DNA of 64,000 nucleotides from Perca fluviatilis (lineage: Eukaryota; Chordata; Actinopteri; Perciformes; Percidae): positions 692,156 to 756,155 of the forward strand of contig NC_053120.1 of NCBI RefSeq assembly GCF_010015445.1, written 5' to 3'. Positions 33,640 through 45,353 of this stretch are shown one piece after another. The notes below the pieces were generated by a model that was not told where the DNA came from, ran no database searches, and saw only the letters and a program-made list of their open reading frames with translations. A program made the translations under genes and the position numbers. The first letter of the stretch is position 1. Every line of letters begins with the position of its first letter.

Positions 33640-34179
33640 TTGAGTCTGAAGACCTCACATCAACAACACCAATGATAGCAACGATGCTGGACCCTCGGCA
33701 TAAGCACCTGGGATTTCTGATTCCTGCAAGCAGGACCTCAGCTTATTCCAAACTGCTTGAACTGGCAATGGCAGAACATGTGGGCTCCACATCAACAAAT
33801 GAAGCCACCACTGGAGATGATGTGCCAGTCCAGGGAGCTGCACTTCAGAGACACACTTCTGCTATGACTTTTCTACTGGGTGAAAACTATACCACCAGCA
33901 GCAACAATGACAGAAAAGGAAGTGGACATGTTTCTGAAGGATCCCTCACCACTCCTTGATTCCAGTCCCACAGAATGGTGGAAAGTCAATGAAGGAAGAT
34001 TTCCGAGGCTGGCAAATGTGGCCCGACGATATCTGTGCATACCGGGCACGTCTGTCCCATCTGAACGTGTATTCTCAGCAGCTGGCCTCAATGTAAACAG
34101 GCTGCGCACACGACTTACTCCTGGCCATGTTAATATGCTTATTTTCTTGAACAAAAATATAGAGGTCAGCTTTTCTTAG
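33640..34179 (+). pseudogene. hAT transposase C-terminal part with dimerisation domain
   Basis: The acceptor TTTTAACAG precedes VESEDLTSTTPMIATMLDPR and HKHLGF, a typical ZBED-like block. After one frame break near 33890-33910 it reads EVDMFLKDPSPLLDSSPTEW and then WKVNEGRFPRLANVARRYLC, IPGTSVPSERVFSAAGL and NRLRTRLTPGHVNMLIFLNK. This is the hAT C-terminal dimerisation domain, including the conserved Trp, PSERVFS and LxP.xv..l.flN elements. It is the second half of the transposase begun at 27156. Confidence 0.88.
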
Positions 34180-34727
34180 ACATGAGTAGGGGGGGCGCCA
34201 AGGAAAAAAGGTTGGGAACCACTGGTGTAGGCTAAGCCTACCCATATTGTTTAGATTTCTATTTAAAATGTATTTTATGTTGCTTAATGTTTCACATGCA
34301 ACAGGTGAGCCAGTGCACAATTATTTTTTATGTATTTTAATTTTCTGTGCATAATTTATTTTGTTAAACTACATAAATGCCATTATCTGTACCGTAACCC
34401 AACTGGTACAATAAAACATCAACTGAGCAATATAACATGCATTTTTATTCAGTATATATGTTAAAGACACGATTGATACCGTGAGAAATTTACATTCTCA
34501 GGAAAAAAGCCGCTTATCAGTTAATGATTAATCGATCAATAAAGTCAATCAACTAATGATTAATGAATTAATCGATAATTTGCATCCCTAGTGTGTATAT
34601 ATGAAACTGTTTAAGCTGACAGCTTGATTCAGTCAAAAAATAACGTTAAGTCAAACTAAACACTGGGAAAGCAGGATACAGCTAAATTAAGATGTTACAG
34701 TAATAACAATAAAGAAGTATTGATTGA

Positions 34728-34953
34728 TTGGTGTCATTAATAACCAGAAATATGAGCAGCATTACTGAGCAGCTGATGTCATTAATAACCAGAAATATGA
34801 GCAGCATTACTGAGCAGCTGATGTCATTAATAACCAGAAATATGAGCAGCATTACTGAACAGCTGATGTCATTAATAACCAGAAATATGAGCAGCATTAC
34901 TGAACAGCTGATGTCATTAATAACCAGAAATATGAGCAGCATTACTGAGCAGC
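34728..34953 (+). repeat. 45-bp minisatellite, five copies
   Basis: The unit ATGTCATTAATAACCAGAAA plus TATGAGCAGCATTACTGAGCAGCTG is repeated five times with single-base variants (GAGCAG/GAACAG). The length is a multiple of three, so both strands stay open, but no protein is supported. Confidence 0.95.
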
Positions 34954-35204
34954 TGGGGTCTTCTTACCTGATGGGGGGGATTAAAGAAGGACATCCTGTT
35001 GTCTGGTTAACTTCTATCAGACAGGTTTAGTGTTCATCTTCTTCTGGAACTCCTTCTGTGGGATTCAACAACAAACACATTCAATACAACAGAAACAGAA
35101 CTGAACACAGCTAATAAATATATATATAGATATAAACTGTTATCTTAGTAAGCATGAGGTAATAAACTGATTATATATGTATATCAGTTTTTTTACATTC
35201 TGTT

Positions 35205-35375
35205 TACACACACGTCACCAAAACACCTTGCATCATTATAAGAAAAAAAGCCAACAGCCAATCAGAATAGGCCATACAATTTTTTTAATTACACACACAC
35301 ACCCAAAATACCTTGCATCATTTAATAAAAAAAAAAAGCCAACAGCCAATCAGAATAGGCCAACTGAATTTTACA
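35205..35375 (+). repeat. CCAAT-bearing satellite-like unit, two copies
   Basis: Two copies of a roughly 90-bp unit: CA tract, CACCAAAACACCTTGCATCA, A-rich stretch, AGCCAACAGCCAATCAGAAT, AGGCCATACAATTTT. More copies lie at 36390-36500, 38060-38190, 38820-38920 and 39110-39190, and in the duplicated segment at 40213-40345, 40960-41060 and 41250-41330. Confidence 0.9.
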
Positions 35376-35744
35376 TCCAGTTATGTGCGACCAGTAAATT
35401 TGCCCCCTTGTTTTTACACATTAAACGTTGAAATTTCGGTACCTGAGAGCGCGAAAGAGCAAGCTTATCTGTCCTCTCTGAAAATTGACAGAGAGCAGAG
35501 CTCTGACACAAACACACACACACGCAGAGCTGCAGACGGAGTAAACTACATCGGCTCTGCAGTTTAGTTGAATTCACAGAGTCACAGTAATGCCGATAAA
35601 GTGGTTGCAAGTGTGGTTACAGTTTTTCATAATGTGATGATATTAATGATGAGCCGAAAAGTGTCGCAGTGCTGTTGATGTTAAACTTCCTCAGAGACGA
35701 GCAGGCACAACAGTGGTTTCTATGCCCTGGTGACTGACTGACAG

Positions 35745-35875
35745 GCTGAGGTTGTAAGGCAAGGCAACTTTACTTCTACAGCAGCTTTCAGCATCAACGC
35801 AATTCAAAGTGCTTTACATGAAACATTAAAGAGCAATTAAAAACGGTCATGATGAAAATAAAACAGGTTAAAAAA
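35745..35875 (+). repeat. dispersed fish repeat tail
   Basis: AAGGCAAGGCAACTTTACTT followed by AATTCAAAGTGCTTTACATGAA and a TTAAA-rich end is a widespread teleost repeat, probably a LINE or SINE tail. A relative (TTTATTTATATAGCACATTTC, AAAGTGCTGAAC) lies at 47935-48000. Confidence 0.6.
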
Positions 35876-36500
35876 TAATATACAAATTAGGTATGGGCGA
35901 TATGACCTAAAATCCATACTGCGATATACATTCAATCGTCTTGCGATAACGATGTATAAATTATAATAGAACCATTTCAGACCAGGTTACATAGACCCTA
36001 AGGAAAACCCAACTGCTAAATGTATTATTTAAAAAAAAAAAGAAACGTAGTATGTAGTTTTGAAAACATTTATTGGGCAAAACTGTAATTATACAACATA
36101 ATGTTGCAGATAAGTTCAAGTACACTAGTTGCAGAGACTTTAACAAAGAAAAAGCTTCAAGTATTGGGTTTCTTCTCTTTAGTGCAAACCATTCTAAAAG
36201 GCACTACACTTAGTCAGTTTAAGTCCTTGGTTCTTAAATGCCACCCAAGATGCAGAGAACAGAAAACCTGGTGTTTGTTTAGTTAAGGAACAGACACTGT
36301 ACAGAAAATACTTTCAGTATTAGGCAAAGATGCACAGAAACTTTAAATAAAAACATATTTCAAACAAAGTTTCTTACCTGCAGCCTAATGTAACACACAC
36401 ACACACAGAAATACCTTTGATCATTACATTTAAAAAATTCAACAGCCAATCAGAATAGGCCATACAAATTTAAAAATCACACACACACACACACACACAC

Positions 36501-38062
36501 TAAGGCTGAGCAATTTTATCGATTCTGCAATATAAATCGATATTTTATTCCCCAAGAAAGTATTGATTTTTATGCCGCGAGTATCGATACATAAGTCCCA
36601 TTCAAATCCCCCGTGTTTACCCCCGTTCGCATTGCAGGAAGAGCGATTTGGTCAGCCAGCCGCTAGTGTCGCTGTAGAGCAGCCAGCATCAACTGGCCCA
36701 CCACCAAAGCTTTTAGTCTGGCCCGCAGAATAATCATGAATTCACTAAATGTAAAGAGGAAAAAATGTGTTCTGTTATTTATCATTTCAAGCATTTAGAG
36801 CAAAAACCCAGCCCCCTGTATTTACATCTCTATTCACATGCCGGGATTCTATACAGCGATGCCCGAGGTCCACACACACACAGCTGAGCCGGGATGTGTG
36901 TGCGTTAAAACACGCACACAGCTGAGCCGAGGTGTGTGTGCGTTAAAGGTTAAAACACACAGCACCTGACTGGGAACGATACAGAGTTACCAACGGCCGC
37001 TGGGGCAGATGAACTCACGCTGGTCTCTTTTCTGTAAATAGGCTACAATTAAACCTTCGTGAGTAGAAAGTCAAGACTTATCAATGCACTCACCTGTGTA
37101 GACCGGCATCAACATGTAGAAAGCCATATTTCAATCTGCTCAGTCCACCGCGCTGTTTTACGCAAACACAGCTCTACTCTGCAAACAGCGAATTTTTACA
37201 AACAAGCTAAAACAGAAGCTGGCGGTTTTTATTCTAACTGTTTATCTTAGGTTGCCGGGAATCTGGAAATTTTGACAAATTCTTGTAAACCTCACTGCTG
37301 GCTGAACAAACCAAACTCTCCGCTAGAGCGGACAATCTGGAGCTACTTAATATGCACGTGAATGACGCGATCGTTATGTTCCGTGATGATGATGATGCCG
37401 GTTGTATTATTTTGCAACAACATCGTTTCATTGCAAAAGCTGGGCATTTGGCTTTTCCACGTCAACTTTTTGCTTCAGCCTCTTTGACAGTGACATGTTT
37501 ACCTGACAACAGCCTTTCTTTCTGCAAGCATTTTTCACCAATCAGGATGCTGCATACTACATTAATTTTTGCATAATCACAGACTTTAACCATCACACCT
37601 CAGTGAACTGCCTCCTAGTCTGAGATCTTTTTCTAGTTAAAGAGCCAGTTATCTTTATGGAGTTTCCATGTTTTTTAGGAGTTTGCTCACACTAAAACAT
37701 GTAAAAAAAATTATTAGGTATAAATTCATTTTATTTTCTTTATTTGAAAGTCCGGCCGCCAGAGTGCTTAGAAAAAGTCTGAAAAAAATGTAGTTGATGA
37801 TCCCTGCTGTAGACTCTCTGTCCAGTCAGAGACATATATTGTGTAATTGATGTTTTCAGTTCAATTAATTAAATCCAAGTAAATGGAACACTCACAAGAT
37901 GTCACCAAAATCACTTGATCCCCTTTAAATCTTTCAGAAAATGATGTAAGTGTATCGAATTATATCGAATCGTATTGTTGGCTGAATATCGTGATATATA
38001 TCGTATCATGAGCTGAATATCGTGTATTGTATCGTGAGATTAGTGTATCGCTACAGCCCTAA
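36501..38062. mobile_element. hAT-like element inserted in the CCAAT/CA satellite
   Basis: The left end TAAGGCTGAGCAATTTTATC and the right end, complemented TTAGGGCTGTAGCGATACAC, are imperfect inverted repeats of hAT type. Both ends adjoin CA tracts of the satellite, so an exact duplication cannot be read. There is no transposase frame. The right part is duplicated at 39610-40213. Confidence 0.65.
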
Positions 38063-38207
38063 CACACACACACACTTCACCAAAATACATTTCATCATTA
38101 CATTTAAAAAAAAGCCAACAGCCAATCAGAATGGCCATATACATTTTTAAATCTCACACTCACACACACACACACACACACAGACACACAAATACACACA
38201 GACACAC

Positions 38208-38496
38208 TAGGGCTGAACGATTTTTTTAAATAATCTAATTGCGATTTCTTTTACCAATATTGCGATTTAATATGCGTTTATTTGTCTTTGTCTTCTGTAT
38301 TATTCAACCAAAACAAACAATAAATCATTGTTTAGTCTGAGCAACACACGATTACATAGATTAAACTAACGGTTGTTTCCTGGAGGCCAGGCCTGGATGT
38401 GATGGTGAAATTAGGTGATGATGAATTTATATGAATGACATCTTTTATTTAAGTACTTCACAGTAGTATAATCATTATTGTAATTTATTAAGCAAC

Positions 38497-38535
<39 letters not shown>

Positions 38536-38600
38536 CATATCATTATTATCATTATCATTATTATTATATTGAGCAGTGGCCAAGCCTGGTGGAAACATTC
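38208..38600 (+). mobile_element. left end of another hAT-like element
   Basis: TAGGGCTGAACGATTTTTTT plus AATTGCGATT repeats resemble the 'GGGCTGNACGAT' hAT end family. It adjoins a CA tract. No right end was found before the MITE at 38679. Copied at 40355-40740. Confidence 0.5.
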
Positions 38601-38671
38601 ATATTAAAGTCTTATCACACAAACTAAAGTGCAGATTGCAGAAATATAAAAACAAATATGTGGCTTTACCA

Positions 38672-38789
38672 CACTTAGTTAGCCTGACGTGGTCCTACTC
38701 AGATTCTAGTGAGAATGTTAACTTCCCGACCTCGAATGTTGTGGGCGCCGGCGGGGCTAAATTCGGCTGGCATCCAGGCTAACACTTAG
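38672..38789. mobile_element. 104-bp MITE with 7-bp duplication
   Basis: The ends TTAGCCTG and CAGGCTAA (38679 and 38782) are inverted and flanked by CACTTAG on both sides (38672-38678 and 38783-38789). It is present again in the duplicated segment (about 40820-40930) with altered interior bases. Superfamily not assigned. Confidence 0.7.
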
Positions 38790-38816
38790 TAGTATTTAGA
38801 TTATTTAAATTTAAAA

Positions 38817-38858
<42 letters not shown>

Positions 38859-39608
38859 AGCCAACAGCCAATCAGAATAGGCCATACAAATTTTAAAATT
38901 ACACACACACACACACACACATACAATAAGGACAATGTACTTTAAAAAAAAAAAATTTAATTATTCCAACTTTAAGGTATTTTTTAACATGGGGATCTTA
39001 CAGTTAAACACACAGCAGGTAGACCTACCGGTACCGATGGAGCAGAGAGGCGGAGGACGGTTTGGCTTTGGCTGGAGAGACGTTAACGGCTTTAACGGCT
39101 ATAAGGGGCTACGTCACCGAAACACCTTGCATCATTACATTTAAAAAAAATGCCAACAGCCAATCAGAATAGGCATACAAATTTAAAATAAAGTGTAAAT
39201 TATTTATAACAAATTGAAATATATATCCTAATAAAGTATTAGTAAGTGAAGTTCAGATGGAGGAGGACCAGTTTCTCCTTTCTGTAGAGGAACTGTAACT
39301 TCATGACTCTGCTGATTGAAATCACCTGTTCACTCGGCGGTGAAAACACACTCCCTTTGAAGTCATACAAAACAAAAACAAACCCTCTCTTTTCTTTTCT
39401 CCACAGCATATCTCCGTTAGTGTGTCCACCGTTCCAGCGGGCAGAGGCTCCGTTTGGTCCGAAAAAACGGTAATTCAGAGAGGGAGAAAGATCAGCGTTG
39501 CTGCACGGCCGTTAGGCTTCGCGGGTCTGAAGTTACAGAAGCATGGAGGGGCGGGGCTATATAAAGGACACCTACGGAAGCCCAGAGGGGGCGGGGCAAG
39601 CTACAGTT

Positions 39609-40957
39609 CACGTCAACTTTTTGCTTCAGCCTCTTTGACAGTGACATGTTTACCTGACAACAGCCTTTCTTTCTGCAAGCATTTTTCACCAATCAGGATG
39701 CTGCATACTACATTAATTTTTGCATAATCACAGACTTTAACCATCACGCCTCAGTGAACTGCCTCCTAGTCTGAGATCTTTTTCTAGTTAAAGAGCCAGT
39801 TATCTTTATGGAGTTTCCATGTTTTTTAGGAGTTTGCTCACACTAAAACATGTAAAAAAAATTATTAGGTATAAATTCATTTTATTTTCTTTATTTGAAA
39901 GTCCGGCCGCCAGAGTGCTTAGAAAAAGTCTGAAAAAAATGTAGTTGATGATCCCTGCTGTAGACTCTCTGTCCAGTCAGAGACATATATTGTGTAATTG
40001 ATGTTTTCAGTTCAATTAATTAAATCCAAGTAAATGGAACACTCACAAGATGTCACCAAAATCACTTGATCCCCTTTAAATCTTTCAGAAAATGATGTAA
40101 GTGTATCGAATTATATCGAATCGTATTGTTGGCTGAATATCGTGATATATATCGTATCATGAGCTGAATATCGTGTATTGTATCGTGAGATTAGTGTATC
40201 GCTACAGCCCTAACACACACACACACTTCACCAAAATACATTTCATCATTACATTTAAAAAAAAGCCAACAGCCAATCAGAATGGCCATATACATTTTTA
40301 AATCTCACACTCACACACACACACACACAGACACACAAATACACACAGACACACTAGGGCTGAACCATTTTTTTAAATAATCTAATTGCGATTTCTTTTA
40401 CCAATATTGCGATTTAATATGCGTTTATTTGTCTTTGTCTTCTGTATTATTCAACCAAAACAAACAATAAATCATTGTTTAGTCTGAGCAACACACGATT
40501 ACATAGATTAAACTAACGGTTGTTTCCTGGAGGCCAGGCCTGGATGTGATGGTGAAATTAGGTGATGATGAATTTATATGAATGACATCTTTTATTTAAG
40601 TACTTCACAGTAGTATAATCATTATTGTAATTTATTAAGCAACTTTTTATATTATTATTATTATTATTATTATTATTATCATATCATTATTATCATTATC
40701 ATTATTATTATATTGAGTCATGCAGCGCGCCGGTGGAAACATTCATATTAAAGTCTTATCACACAAACTAAAGTGCAGATTGCAGAAATATAAAACAAAT
40801 ATGTGGCTTTACCACACTTAGTTAGCCTGACGTGGTCCTACTCAGATTCTAGTGAGAATGTTAACTTCCCGTAATCGAATGTTGTGGGCGGGCGCGGCTA
40901 AATTCGGCTGGCATCCAGGCTAACACTTAGTAGTATTTAGATTATTTAAATTTAAAA

Positions 40958-40997
<40 letters not shown>

Positions 40998-41758
40998 AGC
41001 CAACAGCCAATCAGAATAGGCCATACAAATTTTAAAATTACACACACACACACACATACAATAAGGACAATGTACTTTAAAAAAAAAAAATTTAATTATT
41101 CCAACTTTAAGGTATTTTTTAACATGGGGATCTTACAGTTAAACACACAGCAGGTAGACCTACCGGTACCGATGGAGCAGAGAGGCGGAGGACGGTTTGG
41201 CTTTGGCTGGAGAGACGTTAACGGCTTTAACGGCTATAAGGGGCTACGTCACCGAAACACCTTGCATCATTACATTTAAAAAAAATGCCAACAGCCAATC
41301 AGAATAGGCATACAAATTTAAAATAAAGTGTAAATTATTTATAACAAATTGAAATATATATCCTAATAAAGTATTAGTAAGTGAAGTTCAGATGGAGGAG
41401 GACCAGTTTCTCCTTTCTGTAGAGGAACTGTAACTTCATGACTCTGCTGATTGAAATCACCTGTTCACTCGGCGGTGAAAACACACTCCCTTTGAAGTCG
41501 ACACAAACACAGAAAACTCACCCGAAACGTCTCCGTTTCTGTCTCCACGGTAACACGACATATCTCCGTTAGTGTGTCCACCGTTCCAGCGGGCAGAGGC
41601 TCCGTTTGGTCCGAAAAAACGGTAATTCAGAGAGGGAGAAAGATCAGCGTTGCTGCACGGCCGTTAGGCTTCGCGGGTCTGAAGTTACAGCAGCATGGAG
41701 GGGCGGGGCTATATAAAGGACACCTACGGAAGCCCAGAGGGGGCGGGGCAAGCTACAG
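39609..41758 (+). repeat. tandem segmental duplication, copy 2
   Basis: Second copy of 37464-39606. The block at 41498-41565 (GACACAAACACAGAAAACTC...) replaces an unrelated block at 39361-39412. The CA tracts and the TTA tract (40650-40680, against 38501-38535) are shorter. Confidence 0.95.
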
Positions 41759-41764
41759 GTGAGG
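41690..41764 (+). promoter_or_regulatory. TATA-box/GC-box cluster followed by a donor-like site
   Basis: GGGGCGGGGC (41700-41709) is directly followed by TATATAAAGG, then a second GGGGGCGGGGC, and CTACAG|GTGAGG about 50 bp further. This resembles a core promoter with a short first exon and splice donor. The copy-1 version (39550-39606) has the same boxes but lacks the donor because it joins copy 2. No downstream coding exon was found, so this is a motif-based guess. Confidence 0.4.
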
Positions 41765-42450
41765 CAAAGTTTAATGAAAGAGGATTCCTAATCTCATTAA
41801 TAATGTGAATAAAACATGTTTTAAATAATGCTGTTTAATAATATATATTATATGTATTATATTAGGTATTTAATAACTTCATTTAAACTTACCTGTGTGT
41901 CTTTTTAATATTAAGTAAATATATAAATAAAACTAGTTTTTTAACAACAGTCACAAAGAGCTTTACACAAAACAGAAAACAAAGAATCACTTTAACACTC
42001 TTTATTCATCATCATCATCATCATAATAATAATAATTTACTAATAGTAGTAATATCTTTTTCTGGTTTAAGATAAATATGTATGTACATCTTTAATATAT
42101 GTCCATTATCTTTGTACACAATTTTACCTTGTTGTTTTGGTTTCATTGTCATGTTCTTTTCCCCTTCATGCCATACCTAGAACTAGCCTAATCCACAACT
42201 GGATAAACAGCACCTCTCCTAACATAACTAGTAAGGTATTATTCATTCGTGGAGCATAGAGGTACACAAAGATTTTTGCAATATTCAATAAACATTTATT
42301 AGGTAAGTTTTGTCTCTTTTTTTCTTTTCAGCACAAATTGAGCTAAAAGTCTACTTTCTATTTAAAACATTTAATGAAAGCACAATAAAAAAAGATAATT
42401 ACAATATTTACTAGATGAGAAAAAGGCAAGAATAGATCAACTATACAACT
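41765..42450. other. AT-rich intergenic, no gene seen
   Basis: Contains an ATC/ATA simple tract (42009-42040) and nothing else that I recognise. Confidence 0.5.
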
Positions 42451-42452
42451 AC

Positions 42453-42640
42453 GGTGGCCAATTAGCTCAGTTGGTAGAGCAGGCGCACATGTTGAGATTT
42501 AATCCTCGATGCAGAAGGTCCAGGGTTTGAATCCGACCTGTGATGGTTTTCCTGCATGTCTTCCCCCTTGCGCCCCCCTTTCACATCTCAGCTTTCCTAT
42601 CGAATAAAGGCAGAAATGCCCAAAAAATCTAAAAAACAAT
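42453..42640 (+). mobile_element. tRNA-derived SINE
   Basis: The head carries a good Pol III box A (TAGCTCAGTTGGTAGAGCA, 42463-42481) and box B (GGGTTTGAATCC, 42523-42534), 60 bp apart. A pyrimidine-rich body (CTTCCCCCTTGCGCCCCCCTT) and the end AATAAAGGCAGAAATGCCCA with an A-rich tail follow. This is the classic layout of teleost tRNA-SINEs. The head is not a functional tRNA gene: the insertion between the boxes spoils the cloverleaf. Confidence 0.88.
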
Positions 42641-42698
42641 ATGTATATATATCATTTACATAGAAAAAGTGTTAGTGCTGTACATATTCATGTCTGCA

Positions 42699-44293
42699 TT
42701 ATCTACATCTGCCACATAGCCACTGTTTTGTCTTTCTTTTGATGCCTACACAGCTGTAGTGGTACATTTTCACACTGCAGTGTTCATTAGAGCAGATTAT
42801 GGTCCTTCCAAACTTGGGGCTGCTGCAAGTACAAATGACTGCATCATCCTGACTTGTTTCCATTTTCTTCTGAAGGAGTTCTGGGATAAGGTGTGTTTCA
42901 ACAAACACTTTAGTTTGGTGCAACAAATTAGTGATATGATCTTCATCTCGTGACACACTGACGATGACAAGGCCAGGATCTGTCCAAATAACAAAGTTGC
43001 ACTGGGTACAGTTGGTCACTAGCATTTGTGTTTGTACCTGATCATAATACTGGTGTGCCTTCTTCAGATTACCATGGGTATCTAAGCAAAAAGTTGGATC
43101 TTGGATTTGTAGGATCTCAATAGACCACAGGTCCTTGTATTTGTAAGGGCATTTCATTTCCAGAACTGCGTCTCCATGACAGTCACATGTTGAGATCCCA
43201 TCAGGTGATGCTGCAAGGAATGGGTAAGGCTGGTAGATGACAAGGCCTGTGCATTTCAAAACAAAGTTTGTGTGTACTGTTGTCATGTGCCGATAAAACT
43301 CATCTCTTGCAGTGTCTTCATGCTCAGTACCCCATTTTACTGAAGGGATGTGGGAGATGCTCTTGGTGTTATACTGCATGATGGTCCTTACAGCTGAAGC
43401 TCCATCTGTTTTGCATTTGATGACCCTGTGGATGTTGCTGGCAGTCACTCTTCCTCTTCTCTGAGCACTCCAAAGGTGTGACTGGGACTGAGCAACAGTT
43501 GCTTGAGACAGATTGTCAATCTGTGCCTTGGTGGGAATGGCATCATCGATTATAGTCTGTGGAGAGCAATTGTCAACATTAGTTAGTCTCGCTAATCTGT
43601 ATGGGAGTTGTGGGTAGTCTACAGCATCCTCTGATTCTGAAGCGGTGTCAGTGTCACTGCTGTTCCTGACTAAAACTGATGCAGTGGGCAGGATCTCTCT
43701 CAGCTCTGCAAAGGCTTGCTGTTGCTCCTGGATAGATAACCCTGGTACTTCCTTCCTTTTTTCCTCTGTCTGTCGTTCAATACCTTACCATGCTTTGGAT
43801 GTGACATGTCAAGATTTTCAGCAGTACAGCTAGCTATGTTTTTCTTTTCACATTTCTTCCATTGACATGGGATATCAGTACATGACAATTCAGTTCTGCC
43901 TCTGCTTTGTGTAATGCTTTCAATGGCAAACAGTAGAGCAGCAATGGAGCCACTGTGGCAGCGACAACAGCAACAGGACTTGATTCTGATAGATCATGCT
44001 GCTTGATGTTTTGGACATGATCACAAACAAAATAGTTATAAGCCTCTAGTGACTTATAGGCTCGCAAAGCCTCACCTGTACAAGGGCCTGGAGTGTTAAT
44101 CAGGTAGTTAAAAAGGTCAAGATACTGAACAGGGGGCAATTTATAAGCATCAGCAGCATATCAGCCATCATCTAGATTGTATGGATCTGGCAAAGACAGA
44201 ATCTGATCTTCAAATGAGAGCTTCAGTTTACTAATGTACCTATTGTAATCAGATTTGTCTAACTGAAGAACATATACAGAAAGATTAGACATA
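42699..44293 (-). pseudogene. SWIM/YqaJ nuclease/PHD protein of an ISL2EU-like transposon, copy 1
   Basis: Start ATG at 44293-44291 (MSNLSVYVLQLDKSDYNRYI). A TGA stop lies at 44163-44161, followed by YLDLFNYLINTPGPCTGEAL. A damaged SWIM-like region (about 43980-43860) comes next. An intact frame of about 350 residues from 43753 to 42699 follows, with WSAQRRGRVTASNIHRV and KWGTEHEDTARDEF, then the YqaJ/lambda-exonuclease core AASPDG and LEMKCPYKYKD, the helix YYDQVQTQM, and a C-terminal PHD finger (CTCSSP, CSNEHC, MYHYSC, WLCGRC). YqaJ nucleases are PD-(D/E)xK exonucleases; in this setting the protein is thought to assist transposition. Two frame breaks upstream make it a pseudogene, although the nuclease-PHD part is intact. 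Confidence 0.8.
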
Positions 44294-44629
44294 TTTCATG
44301 TAAAAAACATTCTGTCTCCCTCAGTCTGTCTCTGAAAGAAACTGCCTGCTTTCTTTCTGTCTGGACTGGCTGCTCCTGCCTGTCTTTGGGCTCCCTCTCA
44401 TTGCAGTCACTTCTCTATTCTGCTTTGCTCTGTCAGGTCCCTAGTGTTCAATATCAAAAAAGTGGTTGTTAAATTGCAGAGTGACTGGAAGAATGTGCAA
44501 ACAACCAATATTAAAACTGCCAAGAGGAAATCTTAATGATCGCCTAAATAATATGATTCATCCAACGTTTACCTTTCTGCTGCCAACCCTGCTTGCTCTT
44601 CAACTCTTCAAAACTTCAAAACTGTCCAT

Positions 44630-44880
44630 CTACAAAATCATAGCAGAGCATAATTATCTTCAGCTGGGGAAATTCGAAACTAATATTAGTAAACGTAAGG
44701 TCTCTTTTGAAGATCAGACTCACTGCCAGTCACTCCCTGAAGTAAAAGTATTATACAAGGAAGAGACCGAACTTCTAGTGTCATGTAGGCTACTGATCAA
44801 ATGTCAATGGAAAAAACAGGAAAAGCAAAACATAGCTAGTTGTTTGTGTACCACATTGGTTTCATCATCACCGCAAGTTT
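44630..44880 (+). pseudogene. inverted partial copy of the SWIM/YqaJ gene start
   Basis: The plus strand encodes YLQLGKFETNISKRKVSFED and later CQWKKQEKQNIASC, matching YVLQLDKSDYNRYISKLKLS/FEDQ and CQWKKCEKKNIASC of the minus-strand copy at 44293-43840. The middle is deleted. It is therefore a head-to-head fragment of a related element. Confidence 0.65.
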
Positions 44881-45353
44881 AGTTTGAGTGCTGAGTAGCG
44901 CTAGGCTACAGCGCGCTATCCATTTCACCATCAAAAGCTCACGTCTGTGCCATCCAATCTAAGCAACAGAAAACGATCATAGCCTTTTTAGTTAGATAAC
45001 AGGGAAATAGACCATCTACCCATGCCTAACATAGTCAAACAGCAACAGTCACTAAAAGAACTAACTACTTAATAGTAGGCTGAGCGCGCTACATATGTAG
45101 CGCTAGTCTACTACCATCTACTATGACCAAGGTTAGGCATTTCATTTATTGCTATCTCCGCAATTAGTTAATCAGTCCCTCAATTATCATGTTAACTATG
45201 TCTGAATTTCCAGCACATCTGTTTTTGAATCAACTTACCTGTTGAAATGTAAATTAGGCTACTGCCGATGGTGGGTCTCCCTTCCAAGCAATTTACTAAC
45301 GTGGCCATAGGAACGCTTCGGCTTTTGCCACCCGGAACAACGTCTATTATTGT

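Larger units (their letters stand above)
26985..34591 (+). mobile_element. ZBED-type hAT transposon split by nested insertions
   Basis: N-terminal coding parts lie at 27156-27839 and the C-terminal part at 33640-34179, same strand. Outer flanks share the AT-rich ATTAATCGAT-type words of ZBED-like hAT ends (GATTAATTGTCG near 26982; GAATTAATCGATAATTTGC at 34565-34583, followed by ATCCCTAG). The left end abuts the GA tract and seems to be cut. Between 27.9 and 33.6 kb sit a piggyBac-type foldback, a Tc1 transposon and a microsatellite. The middle of the transposase is lost. Confidence 0.7.
37464..39606 (+). repeat. tandem segmental duplication, copy 1
   Basis: This 2.14-kb segment recurs immediately downstream (39609-41758), both beginning CACGTCAACTTTTTGCTTCA and ending GGGCGGGGCAAGCTACAG. 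Long stretches are identical by eye. Differences are concentrated in microsatellites and in three replaced blocks (near 38573, 38732 and 39361-39412). Confidence 0.95.

Noticed and set aside
34728..34953. Regular spaced repeats resembling a CRISPR array
   Set aside because: The whole 45-bp unit is repeated, with no unique spacers, and the context is a fish genome; it is a minisatellite.
39422..39727. Duplicated small genes (39422-39727 and 41574-41762)
   Set aside because: Identical because of the tandem duplication; the first runs across the duplication junction and no domain or conservation is visible.
42455..42541. tRNA gene
   Set aside because: Boxes A and B are present but the arms do not pair into a cloverleaf and a SINE body follows; called a SINE.
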